64,000 nt of DNA. It comes from Coleophoma eucalyptorum (lineage: Eukaryota; Ascomycota; Leotiomycetes; Helotiales; Dermateaceae). Positions 1 to 13,100 of this stretch are shown in pieces; position 1 is the stretch's first letter, and the number at the start of each line of letters is the position of its first letter. The position numbers were made by a program, and so were the translations under genes. The stretch is taken from contig JALRME010000015.1 of NCBI GenBank assembly GCA_026120035.1, positions 489,830 through 553,829 on the forward strand, in the 5' to 3' direction. Under the pieces are notes generated by a model. That model was not told the origin of the DNA. It searched no databases and saw nothing but the letters and a program-made list of their open reading frames with translations.

Positions 1-1027
1 CAGTATCTTCGTTCACTTGATCATAACGGTACAAAGTTGTGAAGCGTCCAAGGGATAAGGCATTCACTACTTTCGTCTTCGCATCTCGTGGAAGCGCCTC
101 GTCCTTCAGTACATATGCCTTCAGGGTCTCAAGAACCTCAAGTACCATAAATGGGGGGTCATCCTTAATATCTCGTGTCAGAGCAGACACGATGTCGCGC
201 TGATTGAGTAGCTCTCGTTTGGCGTCAGAAGGTAGGAACTTGATTAGCGCAAGGGTAAGTCGAAGCCCATTCGTTCTTACGGAAGGCCGCCTCCTATCCT
301 CAATAGCATCGCCAGTTAACCTTATGAGAAGATTCCGAGCCAAGGATTTCAACATTCTATCTCTTGCACGGAACACTTGTTTAGACATAGAGCCTCCATC
401 AAATATCGTTATCTCCCTTACTAAACGCAACGCAGGCGAGATGACATGTTCCTTGCCCTTTTGTGCACTCAACCCTCTTGCGATGAGCTCCTGCTGTGGC
501 TTTTGGAGTAAAGTTCGACCAAGTCGAAGCCCATAGTCCGAAAAATCCAAGAAGTTCGAGATGGTTTTCAGGAGATTGGCAAGGACAGCTGAGACTGCAG
601 CCGAGAGAGACTCGTTGTTCGACTGCGCTGCATATTCCCATGTCTGCATGATATCTGACAGATATACATGATCCTTATCATCCTCGTTCGTAGGTTTCTG
701 GGACTCTAAATAGTCTTTCAGTATGCTAACCAGCTGTGGACTCTCGGCGGCCTGGGTCGGGAGACTATCTAAGAAGGTCTTGAATGTATCAATAGCTGGC
801 CAAACTATCAGCTTCTGAAGATCATAAGTGTAAAGAATGATGGTACCTCTCTTTGCGCGGCCTGCATCTTGATCAAAGGTCAATATCTGTCGCAATTGGC
901 GGCCAGACTTAACCTGGTCCGCAGGTTGTACTTCTGTATCAGAATACGGCGCTTTATTGGAGATTTTCTGGCGTTTCTGATATGCTTGAGCACCATCCTC
1001 AACAGAATCTACAGACCTTTTGACCAT
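1..1027 (-). CDS. URB1: Nucleolar pre-ribosomal-associated protein 1 (Npa1/Urb1), N-terminal part, cut by window edge
   Basis: The minus-strand frame is open from an ATG at 1027 to the window edge, giving 342 codons with no stop and no intron needed. The protein starts MVKRSVDSVEDG, has a short basic/acidic leader, and then becomes an alpha-helical, leucine-rich sequence that resembles the N-terminal Npa1 domain of Urb1. In yeast, Urb1/Npa1 is a very large nucleolar scaffold (about 1,800 residues) of early pre-60S particles, needed for 25S and 5.8S rRNA production, so only about a fifth of the protein would be present here. The start has a good context (AACCATGG on the minus strand) and faces IML1 across 295 bp. 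The identification rests on recognition of the family's helical pattern, not on a catalytic motif. The main alternative is another large armadillo-like nucleolar protein. Confidence 0.72.
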   Translation of the reverse strand, partial: MVKRSVDSVEDGAQAYQKRQKISNKAPYSDTEVQPADQVKSGRQLRQILTFDQDAGRAKRGTIILYTYDLQKLIVWPAIDTFKTFLDSLPTQAAESPQLVSILKDYLESQKPTNEDDKDHVYLSDIMQTWEYAAQSNNESLSAAVSAVLANLLKTISNFLDFSDYGLRLGRTLLQKPQQELIARGLSAQKGKEHVISPALRLVREITIFDGGSMSKQVFRARDRMLKSLARNLLIRLTGDAIEDRRRPSVRTNGLRLTLALIKFLPSDAKRELLNQRDIVSALTRDIKDDPPFMVLEVLETLKAYVLKDEALPRDAKTKVVNALSLGRFTTLYRYDQVNEDT

Positions 1028-1322
1028 GGTTATGAAATGTTCTGATGTGTAATGAAATATTCATCCCGTATCAACACGGAGAACTAAAGTAACCTTAAGC
1101 TCCTTCACTTCACTTTTTTTCGTCTTATCGATTTATCGCGGATCGGAGTCGGCAATGCGGCCGCATTTGGCCGCCAATCCGGATAGCCCGACGCGGTGGC
1201 AGAATGATAGCTTTGATGCCATGCTGATTGAATGACAATTACATTACATCTACCAAAGATGAGAGCTCTTTCTCCATGGTGGTTCGCCTTTAACCTATGC
1301 TCGTAGTATAATATGACACTCA
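1028..1322. promoter_or_regulatory. Shared divergent promoter of URB1 and IML1
   Basis: This 295-bp spacer separates two divergent start codons. It holds a 14-bp perfect palindrome, AATGCGGCCGCATT, at 1154-1167, followed by a CCAAT box at 1174-1178. A T-rich stretch lies at about 1113-1120. No TATA box is obvious. A CGG/CCG inverted arrangement of this kind could bind a zinc-cluster factor, but that is inference. Confidence 0.5.
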
Positions 1323-4300
1323 ATGTCCGCGGCCATACCAGCAACCCCACGCCGAGGTGCCCCGAGACCCTCGCACCTTAGGCAGGTTAGCAATGGCAGC
1401 TCTGAGACTTTCCATACAGATTCGAGCACCGGTACAGCAATTCAACATAGCTCTCGGCCCATGAAACAGACCGTCGTCGAAAAGTGCACGCTCTGGGTGC
1501 ACGAAAAAGACTTTCCGAACGAAGATGTCGTGCTAAATCTGGACTTGTTTCCCACGATCAAGGAAGGTGATCTTCTAGCTATCGTAGCATTGAAGACGGA
1601 CTCAGGCGTACGGGATTTTCAAGATGTAGAAATTGGGGGTTCGACGGGAATAAACAGCGACCGAATTGGCTCTAATATTGGGCTTTCAGGTAAAGGCATT
1701 GCGACAGACATAAAATACGACGTCGATCCAGCGAAACGCTACTTATTTGTCGCGAAAGACATGAAGAAGGATATGAAAGCAAAACACTCAGGTCTCCAGG
1801 TCTCTGTCGCAAAGTACCTTGCAGATGTCTTCATGCTCAAGCATAGGTCCAGCGTCCTGCTAACAGCAGCAAGTAAGCCCGTCCCTGTAGGTTAGCCACT
1901 CTAATAATGGTTACAGATAAGCGGCGATGGTTATTCGGCTTCTCATGTCGAGTTAACTTTCAAAGACGAATACTTGGCGAGATCAGATATGTGGCGCTTA
2001 GTTGTTGGTGATCTCAGCAATAAGACCGTGTACAAAGGACAGAAAGTCTTGTTCATGGGTACAATTAAAGCTCAAATCACTGCAGTCTACCTCGGGGGAC
2101 ACAAAGTGCATTCTGCATTTTTCTCCACAGATACTAAACCAATATTTCGAAGTGAATCAGCAAGATATGTCATATATATCCAGATGTCGCGAGAAATGTG
2201 GGACTTCGATTCCGAAGGATCAGGCGAAATTATGTTCAACAAAGTCGTTAATGGCTTTCTACCAGCACTCTTCAAGAAATGGGCAGCGCTACAAGCAAGG
2301 CACCTGGTCAGCATCATACTCTTTACTAGAGTCGAATACGACACAGGTTTGACTGTTGAGCTCGGACAAAGTTCACTGGATAGCAACTACCATACTGGCG
2401 TGCAGACAAATGGCAGCAAGAAACCATACAAAGACTTCTACCGTGTAGTAGTGAGCGAGATGGCTAGTGGAGCATGGACAATGATATTACATCAATTGAA
2501 GCGCGAGTTCAAATTCTTTCGGAGAGATATCTCCTTGCACCGTTTAGATACATTGAGTACCTCAACCTCCAACGAGAAAGGAGCAAGGCCAGGTATAGGA
2601 ACAAGGATTGAAGCACAAGCTTCTCTTGCCATGTACGGCAACGTTCTCGAGGCTATCAATATGGCATCGTCTCAATTCTCTCACGACTACATCGACCGAG
2701 ATCTTATGAGAACCGGAATCTCTGTTGTCCTCATCACTCCTTGCTCAGGATTGTTCGAAGTAGACTATGAAACCCTCAGGCTTACCACTGAAAACCTGAT
2801 TGGAAATGGAATGGGGATCGATCTAATTTGCCTGCCCAAGATGCCACTGCACTCAGTTCCCTTGTTCCGCTATCGCAATCCACAATTTGCTGTTTTCCAT
2901 GAAGCTGCTCACCTCAAATCGCTTCGCAGTGAGGAGAGTACGCCTCGTCAGAATGCGCCAATATTTGGGAGTTATTCCTCTATGAATGAATCCCTTTCTC
3001 CAAATAAAATGTCTCTTCTCGAACGAAGCCTAAGGCATGGTTCTACAAGCCACGAGCCTCCGAGTGAGTGGAGTTATGCGATACCTCATTGGCTTGACGT
3101 TTCATTCTGGACGGGTGCGACTCAAGATGTCCTGGCTCGTCCTGTAGCGAAAGTCGTGGCTGCACGTCACATCAAGAAGTCACGACAACACAATTGCCAA
3201 TTCGAGATACGGTGCAAAATGTACGAATTAGAGATGGGTAGCGCTGGTGAGAGCTTCACCGCTGAAATCTCCGTAACGCCACTTCAGCATGATCCTTTGT
3301 TTCTGAAAATGATTACTGGGCATCGAGAAATACCAGACAATAAAGAAGATATTAACGATAAGACACGGCAGCTTCAGCGTCAGAAACTCTACTCGTGCTT
3401 GACGGAGTACGTGAACGGACCTTCAAAGCAGGTTCTTGACAAAAATTCTTCGCAAGCTCAAGTTGATCTTTACAAAGCTCTGGACACCTTTGACTTGACT
3501 AGAGCAGAGTTGCTGAACTTGCCCCATGAGTCTCGTCATAAAATTGATCCTAAGAAGTTTTTCAAATCTAGCCATGAAGATAGCTCTAGACGATCTCAAG
3601 CCGCCGATCTAAAGATGCTCGGAACCTCGTCTGAAGAATCTGGGTCATTGAGGGGAATGAAGATGGCCGATGCTGCAATTTCTGCAAGACCTAAAACCGA
3701 TTATCGGGCTCGAGAAGAAGTTATAAAACCTCGAGCAGATAGTGTAAGCAACCTCATGAAACCTATACTAAAGACGCCTCCTTCTCGGCCTCCTAAATTT
3801 GGACGTCAAATCAGTCTTGGGAAGTATGGCTTTGGTATAGCAGCGCCAAAAGTTGCGACTGCTGCATTGCAAACGGAACATGTTCGTGCTGAGAGGCCAG
3901 ACATCTCAGCCTCGGTATCATCAGAGACGATAGCCAAGGCATCTAGTACAATGGCAAGTCACCTGCTTGGTACAAATTCGCAAGACCGGCCTTCATCAAG
4001 CCACAGTCGGGATAGTGACAAATCGAAAGCAAAATCTGAGACCGTATCTTTAGAGCGGAAGACTACTTCGGAATCCATAAATGTCGAAAAGAGTCCACAA
4101 GTACGGCCGATAACCATCAAGAGTCCTTTAAGTTCTATAGACGGTACAAACCAGTTCAAGACGAGATTTATCCTCGGCTCTCTATATGAAGGGTTGGATA
4201 AACATGGCGAAGGGGATGGCCACAACGCTTTACAGCAAGGTATGAAGTTTGACGACAGCCATAAGCTCTTTACAGCGAAATTACTAGCGGGCGACGAGCC

Positions 4301-7100
4301 ACCACCCACACTCTCACCAACAACAGCGCTCTCTCCTTGGTTGACAGTCTTAAATCCTTCAAACCCTACAGCAAATGACGTTGCTGGTCCAAGTCAGTAT
4401 AGACGATGGCAACATGTCTTTCCGCGACCAATTTCAACCAAGACGATGAAGTGGAAGTCCTTATGTTCTCCAGCTTCTGTGCCTCTTACAACTGAATACT
4501 TCCCTACGAAAACTCAGCTCGATACTGAATATCAGCAGAAGCCATACAATATATCTCAAAACCACGAGGATGACATGAACGAGAATCCACAGACCAGAGA
4601 AGAATTCCTCAGAGAATTGATTGGACTACGCTTGTCTCAGGGTTTCCAGATTGTTGTTGGTCCTGCTGTTGCAGAGGCATTTGGACAAAAGTCCATGAAA
4701 ATTGCCAACGTCTTTGACCCAGGCCCGATTGCCGCTGATGGTATTAGCATCTTCATGTCAATGGGTAACATAATCCACCAACTCTCCTGTGTGAACGGGA
4801 CAGAAGTTGAGGTGAACATGTATATTCGGAAACCAACCTCGATGCCAAACAGTCCAGGTTCAACACCAGTTCTGGTCTACAAGCCTGCAGTGCGGACAAC
4901 CCTAGCTGAGAATTATACTTCTCGAGATATTGCTCTTGGAAAACCATCTTCGGAGTACAATTGGAACTATGTAGACTCATACATCGCTGGCTTCGATGAG
5001 GAAATGTCTGAAAACTTACGGTTTTGGAGGGCTCGATTTGTCCTAATTCCTGTGTCACGCCCTACACAAGCACATAGACGACAGGGAGAAGACAATGAGG
5101 AAGAGATACGGCTGGAAGGAATCAGAAAACTGACGCAAATGTGGCAACGACACAGATTTTTGACTCCTTCAGAGCGTCGTTTCGAAAACAAGACTCTGGC
5201 TGGCCGGAGAATAAAGGATCCTAATCCATTAGACATCGTCTACAAAACAGAAGATCCGTCTGTTGTTATAACTGCTGAGCTTGAGACTCTTCCTTTGGTT
5301 GAAGGCGGGGAAATCTATTCCAAACGTGGACAGTTGATGCACTCTGAGCGTTTCCAGAAATCAGATCTTGACATTGTTGCACTAGCCCATGCTATCCAGC
5401 AACCTGTTGAAAAAGGCGGAGTTCGATTTAGCAATCGAATCTGGCATCTTCGACTTCACTGGAATTGCTTTATTGGTTCAGAAATGACAACATGGCTACT
5501 CGAGAATTTCACCGATATCGAAAGTCGAGAAGAAGCAGAAGAATTTGGGAAGATGCTCATGGCAGATGATGATGAGAAAGCAATGAGGGAGTCCAGAGAG
5601 CTTCCACCAAAGAGTTCTAGAGACAAGGACAAATATCCGAAAATGTTTTTTCATGTTGATAAGCGTCACGGTTTCCGTGATGGTCAATTCTTCTATCAGA
5701 TTACGGATGAATTTTCTAAGGTACGGCCTGAGAGTCGAAGTGGCTGGTTCTCCTCCTCAAGGCGGAGAGATTATTCAGTCCCTTCAACACCTATGACAGA
5801 GAATCTTTCAGACAAACCCCCAAGACCCGAGCGTCAGAATTCTGGTTCTGCCTACGATGGCGCGTCATCTGATTCCGGTGCCAACACGCCAACACCTACA
5901 GGTTGGTCAAAGAGACCGAGGCCGAAAGTGGCACTGAGCAAAGTCATGAAATATGATGTCGATCATCGTAAGCGGTCATATCGTACAGAGCGCATCAACT
6001 TACATTATGACCGTTTGCACAATCCTGACAACTGCTACCATATCCGCATCGACTGGATGAGTGTGACAGCCAAGTTAATTGAAGACGCAATCGAATCATG
6101 GGCAACCACAGCAGAGAGATATGGACTGAGGTTGGTGGAGGCACCAATTGGTGAAGCTTGTACTATAACCTCCGTTCATCCGTTTCGAAGTCCATATCAC
6201 GTTGTACTCTCTCTGGAGCCGCCTGAGCATCAACCAGTACCGACTTATTTTGGTCCTCATTCTTATGCTCCGCCACCACAAACAATTCGGCATTTTTATC
6301 AAAAGGCAATCATGAAGAAGTTCAACTTCGTGCTGGATATAGAAGCCGCTCAAAACTTCCCGGCTAATGTCGATGTCACCTATTCTTGGGGACGCCCCGA
6401 CTTCAAATATAGTCAGTATATTCACAGGTCAGGTGTTGTACTTGCTCAGATTACAGACGATGGAAACTTTCTCCTTCTTGCAAATCGATTGTACAACAAC
6501 AGAAATGTGTCAGCAAGAGAAGATAGATTCGTCAGGAATGATCAAACAGATCGCGGCAATTCTCGAATAGGCACTTATAATCATGGCATGTCATCAGATA
6601 GACCAACACCATTTTCATCTCCAGCACTGAGACCGATAAGATCTCCAGCAATAAGACCAACAAATATGGGTTCGCCAGTCATCAGAGCAGCAAATGATGT
6701 TCTTGGTCCCTCACTTGCTGGGTCAAAGCTATCGGAAGCGGTCACACCTGAGAGCGTCAAAAACGAGATCGAAGCCTTTTGTAGCAAGCCAGCATTGCTT
6801 GAGCAATTCTACAAAGAGGTTATGGAGAGGTCGACTGCACCACCAACACCTAATCTTCGAAGTCCCCACTTAAGCTCTATGTTGAATGACAATATTCCGG
6901 CCTTGGGTCTACCGCCTGGAATACTTGCTAGGGATACAAGTCCTTCACCAATGCGGTTGAGCAGCGTACCTGGTGTCGCAAGCACGGCGATGCAGAGAAG
7001 GAGTAGTTGGCAGATGAACATGGGTAATGGAACTTGTGAGGTAGTGCCAAGAAATGGAAGTCCGAGAGGGAGTATAGCAGAAGAGGATAATAATAAGTAG
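1323..7100 (+). CDS. IML1: Vacuolar membrane-associated protein Iml1 (DEPDC5 homologue, GATOR1/SEACIT subunit)
   Basis: Two exons are evident: 1323-1872 (183 codons plus one base) and about 1917-7100, for a protein of about 1,910 residues, near the fungal family length. Iml1 is the catalytic subunit of SEACIT/GATOR1, the GTPase-activating complex for the Rag GTPase Gtr1 on the vacuole, which switches TORC1 off when amino acids are scarce. Visible features are an N-terminal beta-rich region, the conserved segment ending [14 protein letters not shown] just after the intron, a vWA-like region near residue 450, long serine-rich disordered linkers, and a DEP domain near residues 1345-1450 ([21 protein letters not shown] and onward). 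The best intron, 1873-1916 (GTAAGC...TTACAG), leaves exon 1 in phase 1 while exon 2 reads in phase 0, so a straight join shifts the frame. A 30-nt intron at 1887-1916 would keep frame but is improbably short. See the finding on this. Confidence 0.88.
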
Positions 7101-10100
7101 GCAAATGGCGTTCATAGGTGTTGGTTAGAGCATTTGATCATTAGCTCCATGATCTGTCTGTGTCTCCAGAGGATATAAGTGTTTTTTTAGATATGAATAA
7201 TGCTATCGATATAAAGAGTAAAATTTCGATGTAGATGAAGCATAACAAGGAATTCATCCTGGCTCAACAGTAACTTTTCTTCTTGGTATTTGTCGTCGGC
7301 AACCTCGGCTATGTCTCTTCCCTCGCCAACAACGCAGTACCTCAACCACGAACACATAAGAGAGTTTTCTTTCACGGCTCCAGGAACATTCACAGCCAGG
7401 CGAAGCAAATTCTGTAACACGAGTTCCGTACAAGGTAAGGACCAGTAAATGCAGAAGCAAAGGCTCGTCAACTTCGGCTCCAGCTCAATTTCCAAGCAAG
7501 AAGTTTAAGCGAGGAAGTCCTCGCCGTGGATTTAACTAACCTACCTATAGGTGGTACTGACTATATACACTTCAGCCTCAAAGGCCAGTCAGCACCATTA
7601 GAGCAGCAAAAGAAGTAAAACAACCTCGATCATATGACTAATTGCTTTCACATGCGTGGCAGAGCTGAGCCTCATTCTAAGGGTCCAAATCCCAATGATA
7701 TCCACGCACTTCTCAGCATGGCATCCTAGCGTTGCCTCTTTCACCGCTTCTCCCTCCACCTCCATTTTCTTCGGAGAGAAAGACAACACTAAAGGGTCCA
7801 CGAGAGACCCTTCATCCCCACACATACTGAAAAAGAGAAGCCAGTCGGAAATAAACAAGTCACTACGACTAGATCAGAAATCTTGTGGAGAGGATAGAGT
7901 GTTTAAAGCATGGCATGTCTTACATGTTAGTGTATTAGACCCCGGGGTTGGAAAAGACCCTTGAACCCCGAGCATTTGTCTTGCGGTGAGGCAAGAGCTT
8001 TGCTTGAGAACCTATTACATACTTCACTTAGCTATGTAGCCATAACTGAAAGATCTAATCTCGATACCTGCAGCGCTATATCCGCACAACCCATCCCTCA
8101 CATGATACGTCACGAGAAGGAAAGGATTTTTTGGTCTAAGCCGACAAGTAAGAGGTAAGGTACTTGACAGACGATAGAGATGGTGCAGACACCGCTCATT
8201 GACAGTCATGAGGATCTACATACATGCTTTACGTCCCCACGATGTACACTCCTCCACAAACTTTCTCGCCTGCATGCGGCTTTTTCTGATCAAGATTCGG
8301 AGATTTGAGATAAGCGAGAGCCGTAGTGTATTGCTTGCTACTCCTACTCTCTTCCACCTGCGGAACATCGGTTTAGGCAATTGAAATGGTTCCATGCACA
8401 TGACCAAACCTGATTCTTTTTGCGGTATGTCTTAAAGTATGCGAAATGCCGGTTGCGTTGTCCTTTGAGGTGGTCCTGGGACCCAGCGTTCCCCATATCA
8501 GGCGACATTCCATTCAGCTAGGAGCAATTTATAGTGTACTCAGTTGAGTAGGTTCAAAAGTCTGATCATTTCCAGCCAGTAATAGACTTGGTAAAATAAA
8601 AGGAGCTTTATTTCCGTATTTTGAAAGTCTCTTCCGCCTCTAAATGCCATGCCTTGTACCTTTTGTTCCTTTCTCAACATATGTTAGACCACGTGTCTTA
8701 ACAGCGATCTATAAGGACAAGAATACACCTCCGTTCCCATTCTTAAGCAGGTACATGCAATGAATTTGTCATGGAAATGATTAGCTCAATTGTTGAAGCC
8801 CCTTGGCAGAACGCAGCTCCTGATGCATCCTCCATCACTAGTGGGATCTAGACAAAGCTACGGACTTGTCTCTTGTGGCTTCGAGCTTAACTCAACCAGC
8901 TTTTATTTCGCGCTACCAATGAAGCCTAGAACTCTCTTTTTTTTCCGGTTTTCACTATGTGCTTGAAGTCTTGGCTCTCTTCTATATGAAACTTCTGGCG
9001 AGATTGTGGTTTATGAAAATCTAGAACCAACTTGGATTAGTGAATTCTTTCTCTTGTATGGATTCGGTGCCCTGCTTTCTTTGACGGCAAACAGAGCTCC
9101 TTGCTTGAGATATCCGGAAACCAACGAGCAAAAAGGCGAGTTGCCTGCCTTGATAGATTGCTAGAATTGATGAGTTATATTTCAGGTGGTTGAAGTACAG
9201 GATGCAAGAGATATTTTTTTCTTATAGGTACTAAATTTGTCTGCAACACAACTACTCTACGCTAAAAGAGTACCTAAGGGCTTTTATTAAAGTGTTCATA
9301 GAATGCTGCTTGTTCTGTTTAACCTTGTAGCTAAACAAGATGTATCCTTACAACAGAGAAGCTAGGAGTTGTAAGTAGATAAAGATTCTTTGTCCCGGCA
9401 AAATAGTATTTTAAACAGTGCATGATATTCCTCTGGGGTAGTTGGCTATTTTGGTTTTGCTATTGGGTAGTTGACGTTCTACGCCTTTGTAACCGACTAG
9501 AGACAACCTGTCTAATATCATTTAGGGAAGCAATATAAACCACTATTTTCACTTGTCCGCCTGATGTATTAGAAATAGTTAGATGGAGTTTCTAGCACTA
9601 GGTATGTTGCTTTAGACCCTTGCGTATAAAGTCCTGCTTCTGGGAGAAAAGCTCGTTGGAGGAGGGGGGGGGGGGAGAAATACTCGTTACGACGCCATAG
9701 AGCAAAGGCTATTTGATCCTCATACATGTAGGCCACGTAATGGACATCAAGAACAGTAAAACTGTAATAGATATTCGATACAGTTGCAGCTTGGTTAAAT
9801 GATACTTAAGATGCATTATTGGCTCAGTCGCTTAAGAGCAATGGATTTTTCTAAGAATGCACCTAAACCTGGGCGCTTACTGCAGGAGGTCGCTTAATTC
9901 TATCGAAATTCAAGTTCGCTCATCTACTTCTCCATGGCACCTAGGTTGGAGGATGGGAGAGTGACCTAATTAGAGTATCTACCATGCAGCTGCTCTATAC
10001 TGCGGATTGGGAAATCATTTGTTGGGCAGAATCGCACGGTTCTGCTGCAGGAGCACGCCCTACACCGCTAACATAGATGCATATGCATGAACAACCGGCG

Positions 10101-13100
10101 GCCACGAAAGCGGCCAGCAATTGATGAGGCACTTGATGAAAGAGAGTTGAGTCATACGTGCTTGGCTGAGTATGTGAAAGGTCAGCAGGTTCTTAGCTCG
10201 GGATCTTCCTGTCGGTGGCGAACTTGTTGGACAATTGCCTGGCCCAGTATCGTCGTGCACGGTCACTTGAACAAGCGTGGGTTTTGAGCTTGCGGGAGGG
10301 AGAACGGCGCTGTTCTTAGTGGGTTTGAGAAAGCAAGTAGGGAGGATTGAAGGGTTCTGAATAGGGAGATAAATGCCGTGAAAGGAAAGTTAGTCTGATG
10401 AAGTGGGTATCAAGGGAAAGTGCAGCTTGACTTCGGATATCTTAGGCACTTGAAGCAGATCAGCGGGCAGAAGCCACCGCAAAGGCGCGACAGAGGGTTA
10501 ACAACGGCTCTAATTCTGTCATATTGGAGTACGCCAGACCAAGATACCTCTGCAGCTCCCGATCATCCCAAAGCAGCAAAGAGCAAGCAGATGATTTGCA
10601 GATACGGTGATATATTCGCAGAAGTTGAAGGAGCGAGCGCAAGCAAGGGGAACAGCGACCTGACCGACTCTTTCGTCGCGGTCTTCCACCAGCGCTTGAT
10701 ACAAACGATCGTCATAATTCCTCGCGTCAGCATCACCGTCATTCATTCAGGAAGGATGCGGGTAATCAATGGCGGAACCATGAAGCAGTGAAGCTCCGGA
10801 AGCGACATACCCACGTTCCGCGGCGCCCAGGCTGGGGATACTGGGACAAAGCGTGGACTCATTCCTTATTTTTGGAGGAATTCCTACTTTCTACGGTACT
10901 GTCGGGACACCCACCGATGAAAGATGCGCCGCGGCTATGAAGCTTGCCTATCTCGTACTTTAAGGATGGACGGGTCAAGGATCGAGCTGCGGAGCTCAAC
11001 TACGACCATTGATCATTAATTAGCGATGATATTGATTTCCATATTAGCATCGCTTAAGGGAGCGACAACAGGTCATTCGACCCGGCGGAGCAAGGCCGAT
11101 AGGGCGATAGGCATTATTCAGCTCGCACACGGGTGCAGAACCGATCACTATAGGTGTCTCCTATCGATGGACGGAGGTGCTAGAGAGATACCGAGATTAA
11201 TTGGTATGGACTAAGGCAAATAGTCTTGCGGTCAACTGGCCTCGTTTTCGTTTGGCTTCGGGCTGGCATGAAGGAGCTGAAGGAAACCACATATTCGGGC
11301 GAAGCGACGGCATCCGAACTGCGTCCTCTAGGGAGAACAGGATCTGCAAATGGTACAGCAGACCGGGCCGGTATGCAGGCACGTTGCAACGTCTATGTGA
11401 CATTATTGATCAAATCAGTTATTACTATCATAGCGCAAGCCTGAACTCCCCATTTTCTTATCCCCATCACGAAGGATCGGTCAACCCGTGAGTTGGCCAG
11501 TCAGTTAATCAGACAGTCGGCCCGTCAGGCAGGCAGAGATCAGTGTCCCAAAAACGTCACCATGTTCTTATCTCTCCTAATCCAGCAGGCCTCAGAAGAA
11601 TTCCAGGACCTTGGTTCTGGACTCTCCTCCTTCCATTCTTAGCTCTTGACCCAGCTCCCGCCCCCCTCCCCCCTCCCTTGAAGGATGTGGATGTCATGCT
11701 GAAACCTCGTTTAGAGGTAAGGTGGTATTTAGTAGGTAGCGAGGGCGAGTTGAGTGAGTGGGCTAGTGGGTGGGACGAACGTGGGATGTCTGGCACTGTT
11801 GTTTTGGGAACCATAGTCTCTCTGTACTATCTCTATGCTTGAGAGAGAAGGAGGGAGTATTTCCGTGGGGGTGCTTTTGGGGGCAGGATGGAGCGCAGTG
11901 TCGTGGTCGCTTCGTGCTGCCTCTTTAGGCCGTGGTAATCTCAAGCGGTCAAGATGTGCTGTAACTACAACCGCAACTTTAATGCACTGGTAGGTACTGT
12001 AGGTAGGTTGCATCGGTAGTTTGCGTCGGTAGACACTATAGTAGAGAAGAACAATATGATGTGGGAGAAGACTGATACTAGGACTAGGATGCAAAAGAAG
12101 CAAGAATATCATGGCTGTAGACGAGGGCCAACGAGAGTATTGCTTTTCTAAACCTCGTGCGCTCCTAGTATTTCTTTCCTCTCAACCATCTATGAACAAG
12201 GATCTTTCTTACTTTTTGCCAGCCGGCCAGCTTTCCCTCCATCTTTTCTGCCTGCCTGGAAGAAGAATGCTCATAGAAGCTTAGAGAGTGGAAGATAGAG
12301 TTGACCTGAGTCTCATGCCCCCCCCCCCCATCATCCAGTCACCGCAGTCCTCACGATGTATCAGCGTTTAGAGTTGAGCGCCTGGTTCTGTACTTGATCT
12401 CGTGCCACACCATGAGAGCAACAGAAGCCACTTAAGGTGTCATCGTTTCCTTTCTTTTCCTGCTTGCTCGTCCTGCGTTGGAGTTCTGGATAGGAGATCG
12501 GGAGATATTCCGCCTCATAGGTATAGGATCTTACGTAGTATCGAGATAAGTTATCTCTATTGGAGGTACATCCTCGAACCATGAGTGCGGGTGGTGTCTC
12601 ACATCTACCCCCTTCCCGTCCAGCTCTCCCCAGGTGTCAAAAGTCGTGGCTTGTACTACCACGTTCCAGATAGGAAGGCGAGTAGTCCCCTGGTTTTAGT
12701 TTCCAAGGGACACATCGTGCAACCCAGTCAGCCACGCACGTAGGTAGACAGTACTCTGCCAGCCCTTCGGGCGAGCCAGAGTACCTACAGACCAGTACCG
12801 ACATCCTGCAGCAGCACGGGGTTGGTGCACGAGGCGCCTCCACACAGCGTACCAGAGCAGAGGACAGGAGCAAGCCATCGATCATCGCCAAACCCGTCCA
12901 CATCATTTCCGAGATGACTCGTTCCCACGTAACGGGACGTAGTACCGGATGGTAATGAGAATACCAACACCAGATCAGTCTTTGTCCGGGCGCGTGGAAA
13001 TCGCCATCAGATGATCTTCATTCTTCCGGCTTGCCAACACATCGAGCAACCAGGCCGCCTCGGTAAAAATGAGGACGAGGCCATAACTGCCTGTTTCCAC

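Noticed and set aside
9815..9890. tRNA-like segment with GCTC...GAGC D-arm and A-box-like sequence
   Set aside because: The D-arm pairs (9822-9825 with 9836-9839), but the following bases do not form an anticodon stem, and no B box (GGTTCGANTCC) or acceptor pairing follows.
10420..10791. 123-codon plus-strand open frame in the gap
   Set aside because: No recognisable motif and a reverse-strand frame of similar quality overlaps it; I cannot support it as a gene.
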